From Bacteroidales bacterium (GTDB lineage Bacteria > Bacteroidota > Bacteroidia > Bacteroidales > UBA932), in the NCBI GenBank assembly GCA_017471965.1, contig JAFURF010000070.1, positions 94,636 through 158,635 on the forward strand: a stretch of DNA of 64,000 nt. The letters run 5' to 3'. Shown here piece by piece: positions 27,995-36,100 of the stretch (positions within the stretch are counted from its first letter, which is position 1; each line of letters begins with the position of its first letter). Below the pieces are notes generated by a model, which saw only the letters and a program-made list of their open reading frames with translations, made no database searches and had not been told where the DNA came from. A program made the position numbers and the translations under genes.

Positions 27995-29857
27995 TCATTC
28001 ATTTAAATAATCATAATCGGCATTTTCGCCCGCCTTGCAGAAATTCATATTGTTTATATGGCCGTCTGCATTGATTGCAAGCGCATAAATATATGTTTCA
28101 TCAAGATTCCATGATGAATCTATATCGATTTCATAGGTCCTGGATGCTTCCGAACCCGCAGCGATTTCCCTAAGGGCATCACCCATGTATGTGGATGACA
28201 CGACCTTACGCACGACATGGCGATGATTATACTCGTCGTGAGTGAGGGTACCGTCCTTCTGATAATACTTCACGCGGTCTTCCACCACAAACACGGCAAT
28301 CCTGTATGTAGAAGACAGTCCGGACGCCACCTTCGCCGTAACATTGATCTTTGAATCCGTCAGTTCTGATGAGACTGCGACTCCACAATGCGCAGTATAT
28401 TCATTGAAAGCCTGCTCCAGACTGCTGCGGAAAGCGGTCGCATCCACCAGACCGCCAGAAGTACGGAGTTCGGTCAAGAACGAAGGAAAGCCTTCGCTGA
28501 TATTGTAGTCCATCATGATCCGGTCGGTGAGATTGTCCGGAAGAGCCAGTATGTCCTTGCCAGAATAATCGGAATGAAAGGCCATAAGATGCACATTCTC
28601 CTTGTAGGCATCGTTGCGGCTTATGACAAAGTTCATGTTGGAATATCCTGAAGGACAGTTTGTGCACCATGCTCCAGTAAACTCCCATACGGCAACATGT
28701 TTCCGGAATGCGGCCTGCTCGGTACCGTCTTCTTCTCCCTTCATCGCATAGCCGACTGATCCGCCCACCTTGCATTCATTGGCATTGCTGCATGTCCATG
28801 TCGTGCCACCGTCAAGGGTAGTCAGTGCCGCTACCACAACCCTCATGTTTTCTGCTTTCCAACTGTCATCCAGAGTGACAGACCTTTCAGCCGTCACTTC
28901 AACACCTGGAGTGAAAGGGTTGCGCGAATTGATGTCAAGGCCTGTTGTGGCAGGAGCAACCATGATCCTGACAACATTGTCATGGATATAAGATCTGTTT
29001 GCACCCATCTGGTCATAGCCTGTGATTCCGTCCTCCACAAGGAAGATATGATACTTATGTCTTACCGCTACGTTCGAAGTGATCTTCGCGGTTATGTCCA
29101 GCCTGCGTGACGACGCATCATATCTGGTATCGATGGCCACGCCGCATGTGGTAGGATTACTCTTCAGTTCGTCGCCAATCGCGTCAATGATTGAGGAAGC
29201 GTTGGCATTCACTCCGCCTGACTTGTGGAAGTTGAGATTGAAGTACGGCAGTCCCTGAAAGCCATAATAATTATAGAACGCCCTTGTAGTGTCTATCGTC
29301 ATAGGGTCAGCAACCCCGCTGAAATCCATATGGAAAGAGACAGGGATAAGTACTCCCGGCATGGCCGCCTGCACCTCCTTGATGGCAGTGCTGAGTCCGG
29401 GACAACTCTGGCATCCCAAAGATGTGAACTGCTCGCCTATGACCTTCTGGACATACGGCACCGCAGACTCCACCTCAGCCGCGGTCACAGTCACCTGATT
29501 GTCAGACACATACTCACCACCTGAATAAAGGTATGCAGAGAACTTGTATGTGCCCGGCGCCGTGGTGCTGAAGACATTGACTCCGTTGACGAGATTCTCG
29601 GTCTTGCCATCGAACTCCTTCACTATATGCATGGTCTTCTTTGTGCTGACGTCCTCTGAGCCGAACATGACCTTGAATGTGACGGACTCGCTTCCGTCAG
29701 CCTTGATCTCCGACTTGTCCGCAAAGATCCTGAGGACTCCTTCAGGGACCACGTCATCCTTTCCGGATTCATCGGGCTCCGCTGACGGAGAACATGATGC
29801 CGACATCGCAAGAACGGCAAAGGAAAGTATGTATGTGAAAATATTCTTCATGACCAT
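27995..29857 (-). CDS. Omp28-related lipoprotein with two thioredoxin-like CxxC domains
   Basis: A 620-residue lipoprotein (Cys22, then acidic SAEPDESGKDD) carrying two successive Omp28-type units. Each has an Ig-like part and a thioredoxin-like part with a redox-type pair: Cys149-Gln-Ser-Cys152 (SLGCQSCPG) and Cys398-Thr-Asn-Cys401 (GAWCTNCPSG). Most family members have one unit (~400 residues), so this looks like an internal duplication. It starts inside the stop of the next Omp28 gene (TAATG). Omp28 proteins are abundant outer-membrane antigens of Bacteroidales with unknown activity; thiol exchange is inferred from the motifs. Confidence 0.82.
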   Translation of the reverse strand: MVMKNIFTYILSFAVLAMSASCSPSAEPDESGKDDVVPEGVLRIFADKSEIKADGSESVTFKVMFGSEDVSTKKTMHIVKEFDGKTENLVNGVNVFSTTAPGTYKFSAYLYSGGEYVSDNQVTVTAAEVESAVPYVQKVIGEQFTSLGCQSCPGLSTAIKEVQAAMPGVLIPVSFHMDFSGVADPMTIDTTRAFYNYYGFQGLPYFNLNFHKSGGVNANASSIIDAIGDELKSNPTTCGVAIDTRYDASSRRLDITAKITSNVAVRHKYHIFLVEDGITGYDQMGANRSYIHDNVVRIMVAPATTGLDINSRNPFTPGVEVTAERSVTLDDSWKAENMRVVVAALTTLDGGTTWTCSNANECKVGGSVGYAMKGEEDGTEQAAFRKHVAVWEFTGAWCTNCPSGYSNMNFVISRNDAYKENVHLMAFHSDYSGKDILALPDNLTDRIMMDYNISEGFPSFLTELRTSGGLVDATAFRSSLEQAFNEYTAHCGVAVSSELTDSKINVTAKVASGLSSTYRIAVFVVEDRVKYYQKDGTLTHDEYNHRHVVRKVVSSTYMGDALREIAAGSEASRTYEIDIDSSWNLDETYIYALAINADGHINNMNFCKAGENADYDYLNE

Positions 29858-31002
29858 TACTCATTATACACATAACCGGCAGCAGAGCCATAAGCACAGT
29901 GCGCAGAATTGTCCACTATGGTCTTTCCTGACGCATCCTTCTTCAGCGAGAGCACAACCGCACTGAGATTCTCAAGCATGTCTGCAGCAGGGACTTTGTC
30001 TCCGAACGGGAACACGAATTCACGTGTATATTCCTCATCCGCCAGGAGACGGAACCTGGTTTCATTCTTCATGTTCATGAAATTGGTCTGGTCGATGGCA
30101 ATCACCATATGATGGTACAGTCCGTCTTTTGAACCCTGGCCTCCGGCATTGACATTATCGGCCAGAACAGCACAGGTCAGGTCATAATCACCCGCCTTCG
30201 AAGCCTTCACTGAAGCGGTGACCTTGAGGTCTGAACCATCCATGACAACAGACGATATGCTGATACCTGTCGTTGCAGGACAGTCGATGCGGCGCTGCAT
30301 GATCTCCTTTGTGACCCCGGACACTGTCCTTACGTCACTATGGACTGCAAGGTCGTAGACGTTTGAAGGCGCTCCGAGCACATCAAGTTCAGGATTGACG
30401 TGCAGAGCAGCAGATGCTCCCAGATCAAGGCTTGTCTCACCGTAGACGACACTGTACTTCCCGTCGTTCCAATGACATGCAAGAACGATGGAATGTTCGT
30501 CTGCGTCTTCACCGAGGGCATCAAGCGTAGTGGTCATCGACGGACAGTTAGGGCACCATGTGCCTGTAATCTTGAATATGGCCACATTCTTGTGGAACAC
30601 CTCGTACTTGGCGCGGTTCTGTACCTTGACCTTCACAGTATTGAGCGTCTTCACATTGTTGTAAAGAGCGGCAAATTCATATTCACCGTCAACAATGGAT
30701 GTAAGGCCGGTGGAATATGCATCAAGACGTGTGTCATCAGCGACATTTACATACCAGATCTTTCTGGTCCCGATATTGTCTTCAGTAGACACGACATTTC
30801 CTTCGTGGTCCTTGACCGTGAAGGTGGCGATGTCCTTTCCATCTGCCTCTATCGTGGCCTTGTCCACATAGATATAATAGCCTTCCTTCAGAGCGTCACC
30901 TCCCTCTTCTCCTGTCGCAGGAGGAGTCACGGGATCTGCTGTACCTACACCGCTGCATGAGCACAGGAAAGCGATAGGGGCCAGATATAGTAGTCTTTTC
31001 AT
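29857..31002 (-). CDS. Omp28-related lipoprotein with a CxxC thioredoxin-like domain
   Basis: A 381-residue lipoprotein; the ATG at 31002 (MKRLLYLAPIAFLCSCSG) gives a proper signal with Cys14/16. An Ig-like domain (~45-130) precedes a thioredoxin-like domain with Cys150-Pro-Asn-Cys153 in GTWCPNCPSM, and a C-terminal beta domain follows. It is eight bases downstream of the DUF6029 barrel and overlaps the double Omp28 gene by one base (TAATG), so translation is coupled. The upstream in-frame start at 31068 lies within the barrel gene and is rejected. Confidence 0.83.
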   Translation of the reverse strand: MKRLLYLAPIAFLCSCSGVGTADPVTPPATGEEGGDALKEGYYIYVDKATIEADGKDIATFTVKDHEGNVVSTEDNIGTRKIWYVNVADDTRLDAYSTGLTSIVDGEYEFAALYNNVKTLNTVKVKVQNRAKYEVFHKNVAIFKITGTWCPNCPSMTTTLDALGEDADEHSIVLACHWNDGKYSVVYGETSLDLGASAALHVNPELDVLGAPSNVYDLAVHSDVRTVSGVTKEIMQRRIDCPATTGISISSVVMDGSDLKVTASVKASKAGDYDLTCAVLADNVNAGGQGSKDGLYHHMVIAIDQTNFMNMKNETRFRLLADEEYTREFVFPFGDKVPAADMLENLSAVVLSLKKDASGKTIVDNSAHCAYGSAAGYVYNE

Positions 31003-31010
31003 ATATGAGT

Positions 31011-32651
31011 CTAGAATGATGTTGTTATGGAAAGGTTGGCACCGGTGTAGGCAGGAACCACACGGCATACACCGCCGGAGCAGATGTATCCGGCCTTGTA
31101 ACGTCCATAGCCGAGTGCGACTCTGGTGCGTGACTTGGCATAACTTACACCGAAGTTGTAGTAATGGATCTTTGAACTTCCATGGTTGTACATGTCGCTT
31201 CCGAAGATGCTCCAGTGAGGTGCAAAACTAACCTCCAGCAACGCTGCCATCCAATCCTTCTTGTCCTCCTTGGTCTGGAGGTACTGAAGTTCAAGTCTGG
31301 TCGAGAATGTAGAGGTCCATTTGTAGAGAAGGTCTGCAACCGCTATGTTCTGGGTCATGTATTCCGGTCTGGCGCCATAACTTTCGTTGTACTGCTGGAG
31401 AGAGTACAGGAGCACCATCTTGAACTTCTTTGTCCACTGCTTCTCCACATCGAAACTGAAGTCTCTGAAAAGAAGGTTTCCTGCCTTGCATGTTCCCTCC
31501 TCTGCAATTGCATAGTAGGTTGAGAAGTTGGCATGCACCTTCATACCCCTCTTGCCACCTATGGCCGTACCGCGACGGAAATTGTAGAAGGCGTCGATCT
31601 GGCCGCCTATCTCACCGCTGTTGACGAAATTGCCGATAGCACTTCCTACCTGTGCGGTATACGGATGATGTGTAGTGAGCATATATGTATACTGGGTACA
31701 CATAGCAGGGATGTAGTTCATCATGTTTGATGTCGACATGTTGCCGGAAATGATCTCGCTCTTCATCCACTCGAGACGACGTCCTGTCAAGGTCACGCCA
31801 AGTCCGCGTCCGTTGTAACCGGCCTCGATGAGTTGTGCATTGGCACGTTTGTCAAGATACCAGTCTCCGTCCTTAGGATCAGGATTGGAGATGTATCTGG
31901 TGCCTCCGTCCACATATTCAGCCTTTGCGAAGAAACCGTGCGACTCGAAGTTTGCGCGTCCAGACCATCCGAATGTGCTGGCCTTGCCGCCCTCATCCAG
32001 AATGTCTACAGACACAGGCTCGAATCTGTTGAGTGCAGAAGCCTCTACTGCAAGATATGTGTCGGTCCAGCCCACGAGGTTGGAGATCGCGAAACTTACA
32101 TCGGCTCCACGGACCTGTGTCGAGGTGTTGGTGACGGTCTGAGGACTCTTTGTGTTGTTGGTGAAGATACCCATTCCGAATCGTGGCAGTCCCCAAAGAG
32201 CCTTGAATGCAACGATATCCTTATAATTGTATGTGAAACGCGCACCCATCACGGCATTGTTGAGGCCCAGAGCCCTGTCCTCCCAACTGCGGAAGAGCAG
32301 TCCGCTTCCGAACTGGTCGTAGAATGTTCCTGCAGTCACGGAGAAGTCATCGTCCTTCCATGTAGCATAGAGATTGCTGAGGTTGATTCCGGAGAGTTCC
32401 TTAGGATAGCCGACCGTCGACGGGAGGTATCCCTCTATCTGCATGCCTGCAGAGAACTTGCCGTTGTAATAGTCCAACTTGAGATAGTTGTTGGAGCCGA
32501 AACGGTCGTCACCTGTCATGGCACCTGTCTTCTCATCGTCGAAATAGAAGTGGTCATTGGTCTCGAAACTACCTGTAAGATAGCCTTTGTTCTGCGCGAC
32601 TACGGCAGCAGAACAAGCCAGAAGGCAAAGAGCAAGAATATATCTTTTCAT
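31011..32651 (-). CDS. DUF6029-like outer-membrane beta-barrel protein
   Basis: A 546-residue exported protein: Sec signal ending near AVVAQ (residue ~19), then alternating amphipathic strands rich in Tyr, Trp and Gly, ending NLSITTSF with a terminal Phe, as in outer-membrane barrels. The sequence resembles the DUF6029 proteins that sit beside Omp28 and TlpA-like genes in other Bacteroidales. It starts 22 bases after the TlpA-like gene and is followed after eight bases by an Omp28 gene, suggesting it may be a pore or anchor for those lipoproteins (inference). Confidence 0.78.
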   Translation of the reverse strand: MKRYILALCLLACSAAVVAQNKGYLTGSFETNDHFYFDDEKTGAMTGDDRFGSNNYLKLDYYNGKFSAGMQIEGYLPSTVGYPKELSGINLSNLYATWKDDDFSVTAGTFYDQFGSGLLFRSWEDRALGLNNAVMGARFTYNYKDIVAFKALWGLPRFGMGIFTNNTKSPQTVTNTSTQVRGADVSFAISNLVGWTDTYLAVEASALNRFEPVSVDILDEGGKASTFGWSGRANFESHGFFAKAEYVDGGTRYISNPDPKDGDWYLDKRANAQLIEAGYNGRGLGVTLTGRRLEWMKSEIISGNMSTSNMMNYIPAMCTQYTYMLTTHHPYTAQVGSAIGNFVNSGEIGGQIDAFYNFRRGTAIGGKRGMKVHANFSTYYAIAEEGTCKAGNLLFRDFSFDVEKQWTKKFKMVLLYSLQQYNESYGARPEYMTQNIAVADLLYKWTSTFSTRLELQYLQTKEDKKDWMAALLEVSFAPHWSIFGSDMYNHGSSKIHYYNFGVSYAKSRTRVALGYGRYKAGYICSGGVCRVVPAYTGANLSITTSF

Positions 32652-32673
32652 TGGAATAAAGTTCAGACAATGA

Positions 32674-33159
32674 TTATTTCAGACATTTCTTTATGGCATC
32701 GAAAAGTTCCACTTCATTGCCGGGAACATAGGAAGTGTGGGAGTATACCACCTTGCCCTTGCCGTCCACGACAAACACATGAGGAACCACAGACACGTTC
32801 ATCGCCCTCATGAAATCCTGATTCTTGTCAAAAAGAAGAACGAAATCTTCTCCCCATCCGCGTCCTTCAGCAAAAGACTTAGCCTTGGCAAGAAGACGGC
32901 TGTCGTCTGTAGAGACTGCGACCACACGGAAATCAGCCTCATCCTTCCAGTCCGGAAGAGCATCATAGACAGCATCGAGTTCGCGGATGCAAGGCTTGCA
33001 CGAAGTCGACCAGAAAGAAATGATCATAGGAGTGCCCTCCTCCAGAAGGGCCTTAGTATCAAAAGCCTCCCCCTTGGAGTTTTCAACCTTTACTGACGGT
33101 ACCTGTGCAGCACATACTGCAGAGATGAAGAGCGCGATGCTCAACAGGAATGTTCTCAT
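32674..33159 (-). CDS. TlpA/ResA-like periplasmic thioredoxin
   Basis: A 161-residue exported thioredoxin-fold protein. Signal peptide MRTFLLSIALFISAVCAAQ, then a redox domain with Cys54-Lys-Pro-Cys57 in SFWSTSCKPCIRE and the cis-proline loop VSVVPHVFVVDGKG. Such proteins reduce or isomerise disulfides outside the cytoplasm. It is the first gene of a long operon with DUF6029 and Omp28 genes, whose own CxxC pairs are its likely partners (inference). Transcribed from the strong promoter at 33225-33255. Confidence 0.9.
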   Translation of the reverse strand: MRTFLLSIALFISAVCAAQVPSVKVENSKGEAFDTKALLEEGTPMIISFWSTSCKPCIRELDAVYDALPDWKDEADFRVVAVSTDDSRLLAKAKSFAEGRGWGEDFVLLFDKNQDFMRAMNVSVVPHVFVVDGKGKVVYSHTSYVPGNEVELFDAIKKCLK

Positions 33160-33224
33160 AATCTGTTATCTTTAGTTTTGTTTATGCAATAAAATACCCT
33201 TACCCACAAAGGCATATGAACGGG

Positions 33225-33255
33225 CAAAAGTACATATTATTACCATGAAAATCAA
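33225..33255 (-). promoter_or_regulatory. Promoter of the TlpA-DUF6029-Omp28 operon
   Basis: Minus strand TTG (33253-33255), 20 bases, TACTTTTG (33225-33232). Leader about 60 bases. This drives some 10 kb of coding sequence up to the terminator at 22790-22819. Confidence 0.8.
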
Positions 33256-33281
33256 AAATTTTTATGCGAATTTGAAAGAAT

Positions 33282-33299
33282 GAGGCATAGAAGAGCCTC
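33282..33299 (-). terminator. Small hairpin at the end of folP
   Basis: GAGGC/GCCTC stem starting at the folP stop codon, followed on the minus strand by ATTCTTTC. A weak terminator candidate just before the TlpA operon promoter. Confidence 0.45.
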
Positions 33300-34150
33300 T
33301 AAGCGATCATGTTGAAAAGTGTAACCACCTGCCTTGCTTCCTTGACGTCATGGACACGCAGGATATCCGCCCCATTCATAAGGGCAAGCATATGCGCTCC
33401 CTGTGTGGCCGGAAGAGAATCTTCAGGAGCAATGCCTAGAGGTTTATATATCATGCTCTTGCGCGACACTCCTACGAGACATCTGCGTTTCCTGCCACCC
33501 TGAGAACTTCCGTCATTCTGAGAACTTCCGTCATTCTGAGCGAAGCGAAGAATCTCCCCCAGATCCCTGAGCAACTGCCAGTTCTGCTCAACGGTCTTGG
33601 CAAACCCGAATCCGGGATCGAGGATCCAGTCCCTGACGCCAGCGTCATCAGCACGTACAGCGAATTTCCGGAAATAAGAAATGACATCTTCCGTCACATC
33701 CTTATAATCCGTAAGATACTGCATGTTTTCAGGATTGCCTCTCTTGTGCATGGCAACATACTGAAGGCCAAGTTTCCCCACAATCTTCAGCATATCAGGA
33801 TCGTCTTCTCCTGCAGAAATGTCATTGACGATGAAGTCCCCTATCAAATCGTAAGCATTCTGCACCACAGACGACCAATATGTATCGATGGACAGCGTTA
33901 TATCCGGAAATCTGCAAGCAACTGCAGCAAGAACAGGCTCCAGTCTCTTCCACTCCTCATCAGCACCAACCGCTTTAGAACCAGGACGGGTAGAGCAGGC
34001 ACCTATATCTATGATGTCTGCACCTTCATCCAGAAGCATGCCTATACGGGAAAGTGCCGCCTCCGGATCCTGACATCTGCTCTGTGCGAAATAGGAATCA
34101 TCGGTCAGATTGACGATGCCCATTATGTCTATCTGTCGTTTCGTTTTCAT
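33299..34150 (-). CDS. folP: Dihydropteroate synthase with repeat-derived insertion
   Basis: Joins p-aminobenzoate to dihydropterin pyrophosphate in folate synthesis. The 283-residue TIM-barrel enzyme starts MKTKRQIDIMGIVNLTDDSY (ATG at 34150; an upstream in-frame start at 34228 would run through the promoter and a repeat). Family motifs: DIGACSTRPGS, NDISAG, DPGFGFAKTVEQN and the C-terminal LVGVSRKSMIYKPLG. Between the last two, residues ~197-221 read ILRFAQNDGSSQNDGSSQGG, about 15-20 extra residues encoded by a REP-like element with an 18-bp tandem duplication (33500-33553). The frame stays open. Divergent from tmk. Confidence 0.95.
   Translation of the reverse strand: MKTKRQIDIMGIVNLTDDSYFAQSRCQDPEAALSRIGMLLDEGADIIDIGACSTRPGSKAVGADEEWKRLEPVLAAVACRFPDITLSIDTYWSSVVQNAYDLIGDFIVNDISAGEDDPDMLKIVGKLGLQYVAMHKRGNPENMQYLTDYKDVTEDVISYFRKFAVRADDAGVRDWILDPGFGFAKTVEQNWQLLRDLGEILRFAQNDGSSQNDGSSQGGRKRRCLVGVSRKSMIYKPLGIAPEDSLPATQGAHMLALMNGADILRVHDVKEARQVVTLFNMIA
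33500..33553. repeat. REP-like element inside folP, with 18-bp tandem duplication
   Basis: Two tandem copies of an 18-bp unit (33500-33517 and 33518-33535) run into CTGAGCGAAGCGAAGAATC. On the minus strand this reads as the ...TTCGCTTCGCTCAGAATGAC repeat of Bacteroidales intergenic regions. It is in frame within folP and encodes RFAQND followed by two GSSQND-type units. A similar but diverged copy lies at 34173-34199. Confidence 0.75.
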
Positions 34151-34172
34151 TTCGGCCGCAAAAATAATAAAA

Positions 34173-34199
34173 AGATTTCTCGACTTCGCTTGAAATGAC
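34173..34199. repeat. REP-like fragment in the folP-tmk promoter region
   Basis: A 27-base segment containing TCTCGACTTCGCTTGAAATGA. It aligns along its length with the folP-internal repeat read on the minus strand. It lies between the divergent folP and tmk genes and may supply part of the tmk -33 region. Confidence 0.55.
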
Positions 34200-34217
34200 A
34201 GTTTTTGATTAACTTTG
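34190..34217 (+). promoter_or_regulatory. Putative promoter of tmk
   Basis: TTG (34190-34192), 17 bases, TAACTTTG (34210-34217), 23 bases before the tmk start. The spacing is a little short. The TTG belongs to the repeat fragment. A minus-strand TATTTTTG at 34159-34166 may be the folP -7 box. Confidence 0.45.
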
Positions 34218-34240
34218 TAAGATAACATTTAAACATTCAT

Positions 34241-34918
34241 ATGCTTGTAGTCCTTGAAGGCCTGGACGGGGCAGGAAAGTCCACCCAGGTAAAGAAACTC
34301 AGAACATATCTGGAAAGCCTCTTCGGCAACCTTGAATACATACATTTCCCACGCTATGACGCCCCCGTATACGGCGGGCTGATAAGTGCCTTTCTCCGCG
34401 GAGACTTCGGGAACAATGAGGCAGTACATCCTCAACTCGTGGCGCTTCTGTTTGCAGAAGACCGTCATGGGGCTTCACCAGCCATCAAGAGACATCTTGA
34501 CAACGGAGGCACAGTGCTTCTTGACAGGTATGTATACTCCAACATAGCATATCAGTGCGCGAAACTCGGTGACGAAGAGAAGGCAGAGTCCCTCAGGGAC
34601 TGGATATTCGACACCGAATACGGCGAATTCGGACTCCCTGTTCCTGACCTCAACATCTTCCTCGACGTCCCGATAGGATTCGTCGAATCAAAACTGAAGA
34701 GCCAGCGCGGAGGCGCCGACAGGGAATACCTGGAAGGCGCTCAGGACATACATGAAGCAGACATCGAATTCCAGATACGTGTCAGAGACATGTACAGGAA
34801 GCAATGCGGTCTCGACCCTAAGTTCATCCGTATCGACTGCTCTGACGAAAACGGAGAGATGCTGCCTCCGGGCGCGATATTCGCAAAGATAAAGGCTGTG
34901 GTTGACGCCGCACTATAA
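34241..34918 (+). CDS. tmk: Thymidylate kinase
   Basis: Phosphorylates dTMP to dTDP. The 225 residues begin MLVVLEGLDGAGKSTQ with the P-loop at residues 7-14, then the DRY-like LDRYVYSNIAYQ motif, a nucleotide-binding HFPRYDAPVYG loop and a LID region with SQRGGADREYLEG. It is divergent from folP and 12 bases before the DoxX/MauE-like gene, with which it probably forms an operon. Confidence 0.95.
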   Translation: MLVVLEGLDGAGKSTQVKKLRTYLESLFGNLEYIHFPRYDAPVYGGLISAFLRGDFGNNEAVHPQLVALLFAEDRHGASPAIKRHLDNGGTVLLDRYVYSNIAYQCAKLGDEEKAESLRDWIFDTEYGEFGLPVPDLNIFLDVPIGFVESKLKSQRGGADREYLEGAQDIHEADIEFQIRVRDMYRKQCGLDPKFIRIDCSDENGEMLPPGAIFAKIKAVVDAAL

Positions 34919-34930
34919 GACATTGACACC

Positions 34931-36097
34931 ATGAAATATCTGCTTCTGCGACTAAAGAGGTTCTGCGGATTCCTCACCGGCATAGTCTTCTTCGCATCCG
35001 GCATACTGAAACTTCTCGACCCGGTAGGGGCGGGACTTGTGATGCAGGAATACTTCGGGTTCCTGCACATATCCTTTCTGGACTTTGCGGCAAAGTTTCT
35101 GGGCACCGCACTGGCCCTTGCCGAGACAATCATAGGCACAGGACTCATCACAGGGGTCTGGCGCAAGCATTTCGCCATTGCGGCGATCATATTTCAGGGG
35201 TTCTTCACCCTCCTTACATTGCTGCTGGTCATCTTCAATCCTGAAATGGACTGCGGATGCTTCGGAGAGGCCATACACCTTACCCATGGGCAGACATTCA
35301 TCAAGAACCTGATACTCTGCGCACTGCTTGGCGCATATTATTTCCCGCCGAAACTTCTCGGTCAGCACCGCGGACATAAATATGTATCATTCGCCATAGT
35401 CACGACATCTGTGATCGCCTTCGCTGTGTACTCGTGGATGTACATTCCGCTTGTGGATTTCACTGACTACAAGCCAGCCGTCCGACTTCAGGCCGGAGAA
35501 CAGACAGACGAAGAAAACATGTACGAATCCGTATTCATATATGAAAAGGACGGTGTACAGGAGACTTTCGACCTTGAACACCTTCCCGATTCGACATGGA
35601 CATTCGTCGCCACAGACATACGCATCCGCGAAGAATACCAGGAATCCCATACCGTCAGTCTGTCATTCTACAATACTGACGGGACATATATGGACCCCAT
35701 CGCTGCCGAAGGGAACGTCATGGTCATTTCCGTATATGACACAGACATAAGCGAAACTCGTTGGAAGAAGATAGATACCTTCATTCAAAGAGCCTCAGAA
35801 GCGGGCTTCAGGACACTTCTGCTCGTATCTGCTCCCGAAGTACCGAAAGGAACAGAATATTTCATCTGCGACTACAAGACCCTCATCACGATGAACAGGT
35901 CCAACGGAGGCGTCACCTATTTCAGTGACGGCCACCTCATCAGCAAATGGTCCTTCAGGGCCTTGCCTGACTCTAAGGAACTGGAAGAAATCAGGGACTG
36001 GGACATAACCGAGACCATCATCAATGAAAACACAAAAGGAAGCCTCGGTTTCCAAGGCTTCCTCTTATATGTGTTCGCAGTCATGCTGCTGCTTTAA
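34931..36097 (+). CDS. BT_3928-type membrane protein, DoxX/MauE-like
   Basis: Inner-membrane protein of 388 residues. The first ~165 residues hold about four to five helices of the DoxX/MauE type (FLTGIVFFASGILKLLDPVG, LAETIIGTGLITGVW) with the cysteine motif DCGCFG between helices, as in the thiol-linked MauE branch. The remaining ~220 residues form a soluble domain with a thioredoxin-like look (NVMVISVYDTDISETRW, FRTLLLVSAPEVPKGTEYF) but no CxxC, and a last hydrophobic helix. Cotranscribed with tmk, and its stop is three bases from the convergent Omp28 gene. A role in envelope redox is an inference. Confidence 0.8.
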   Translation: MKYLLLRLKRFCGFLTGIVFFASGILKLLDPVGAGLVMQEYFGFLHISFLDFAAKFLGTALALAETIIGTGLITGVWRKHFAIAAIIFQGFFTLLTLLLVIFNPEMDCGCFGEAIHLTHGQTFIKNLILCALLGAYYFPPKLLGQHRGHKYVSFAIVTTSVIAFAVYSWMYIPLVDFTDYKPAVRLQAGEQTDEENMYESVFIYEKDGVQETFDLEHLPDSTWTFVATDIRIREEYQESHTVSLSFYNTDGTYMDPIAAEGNVMVISVYDTDISETRWKKIDTFIQRASEAGFRTLLLVSAPEVPKGTEYFICDYKTLITMNRSNGGVTYFSDGHLISKWSFRALPDSKELEEIRDWDITETIINENTKGSLGFQGFLLYVFAVMLLL

Positions 36098-36100
36098 AGA

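Noticed and set aside
31833-32813. 326-codon open frame on the plus strand
   Set aside because: Antisense to the DUF6029 barrel and the TlpA-like gene.
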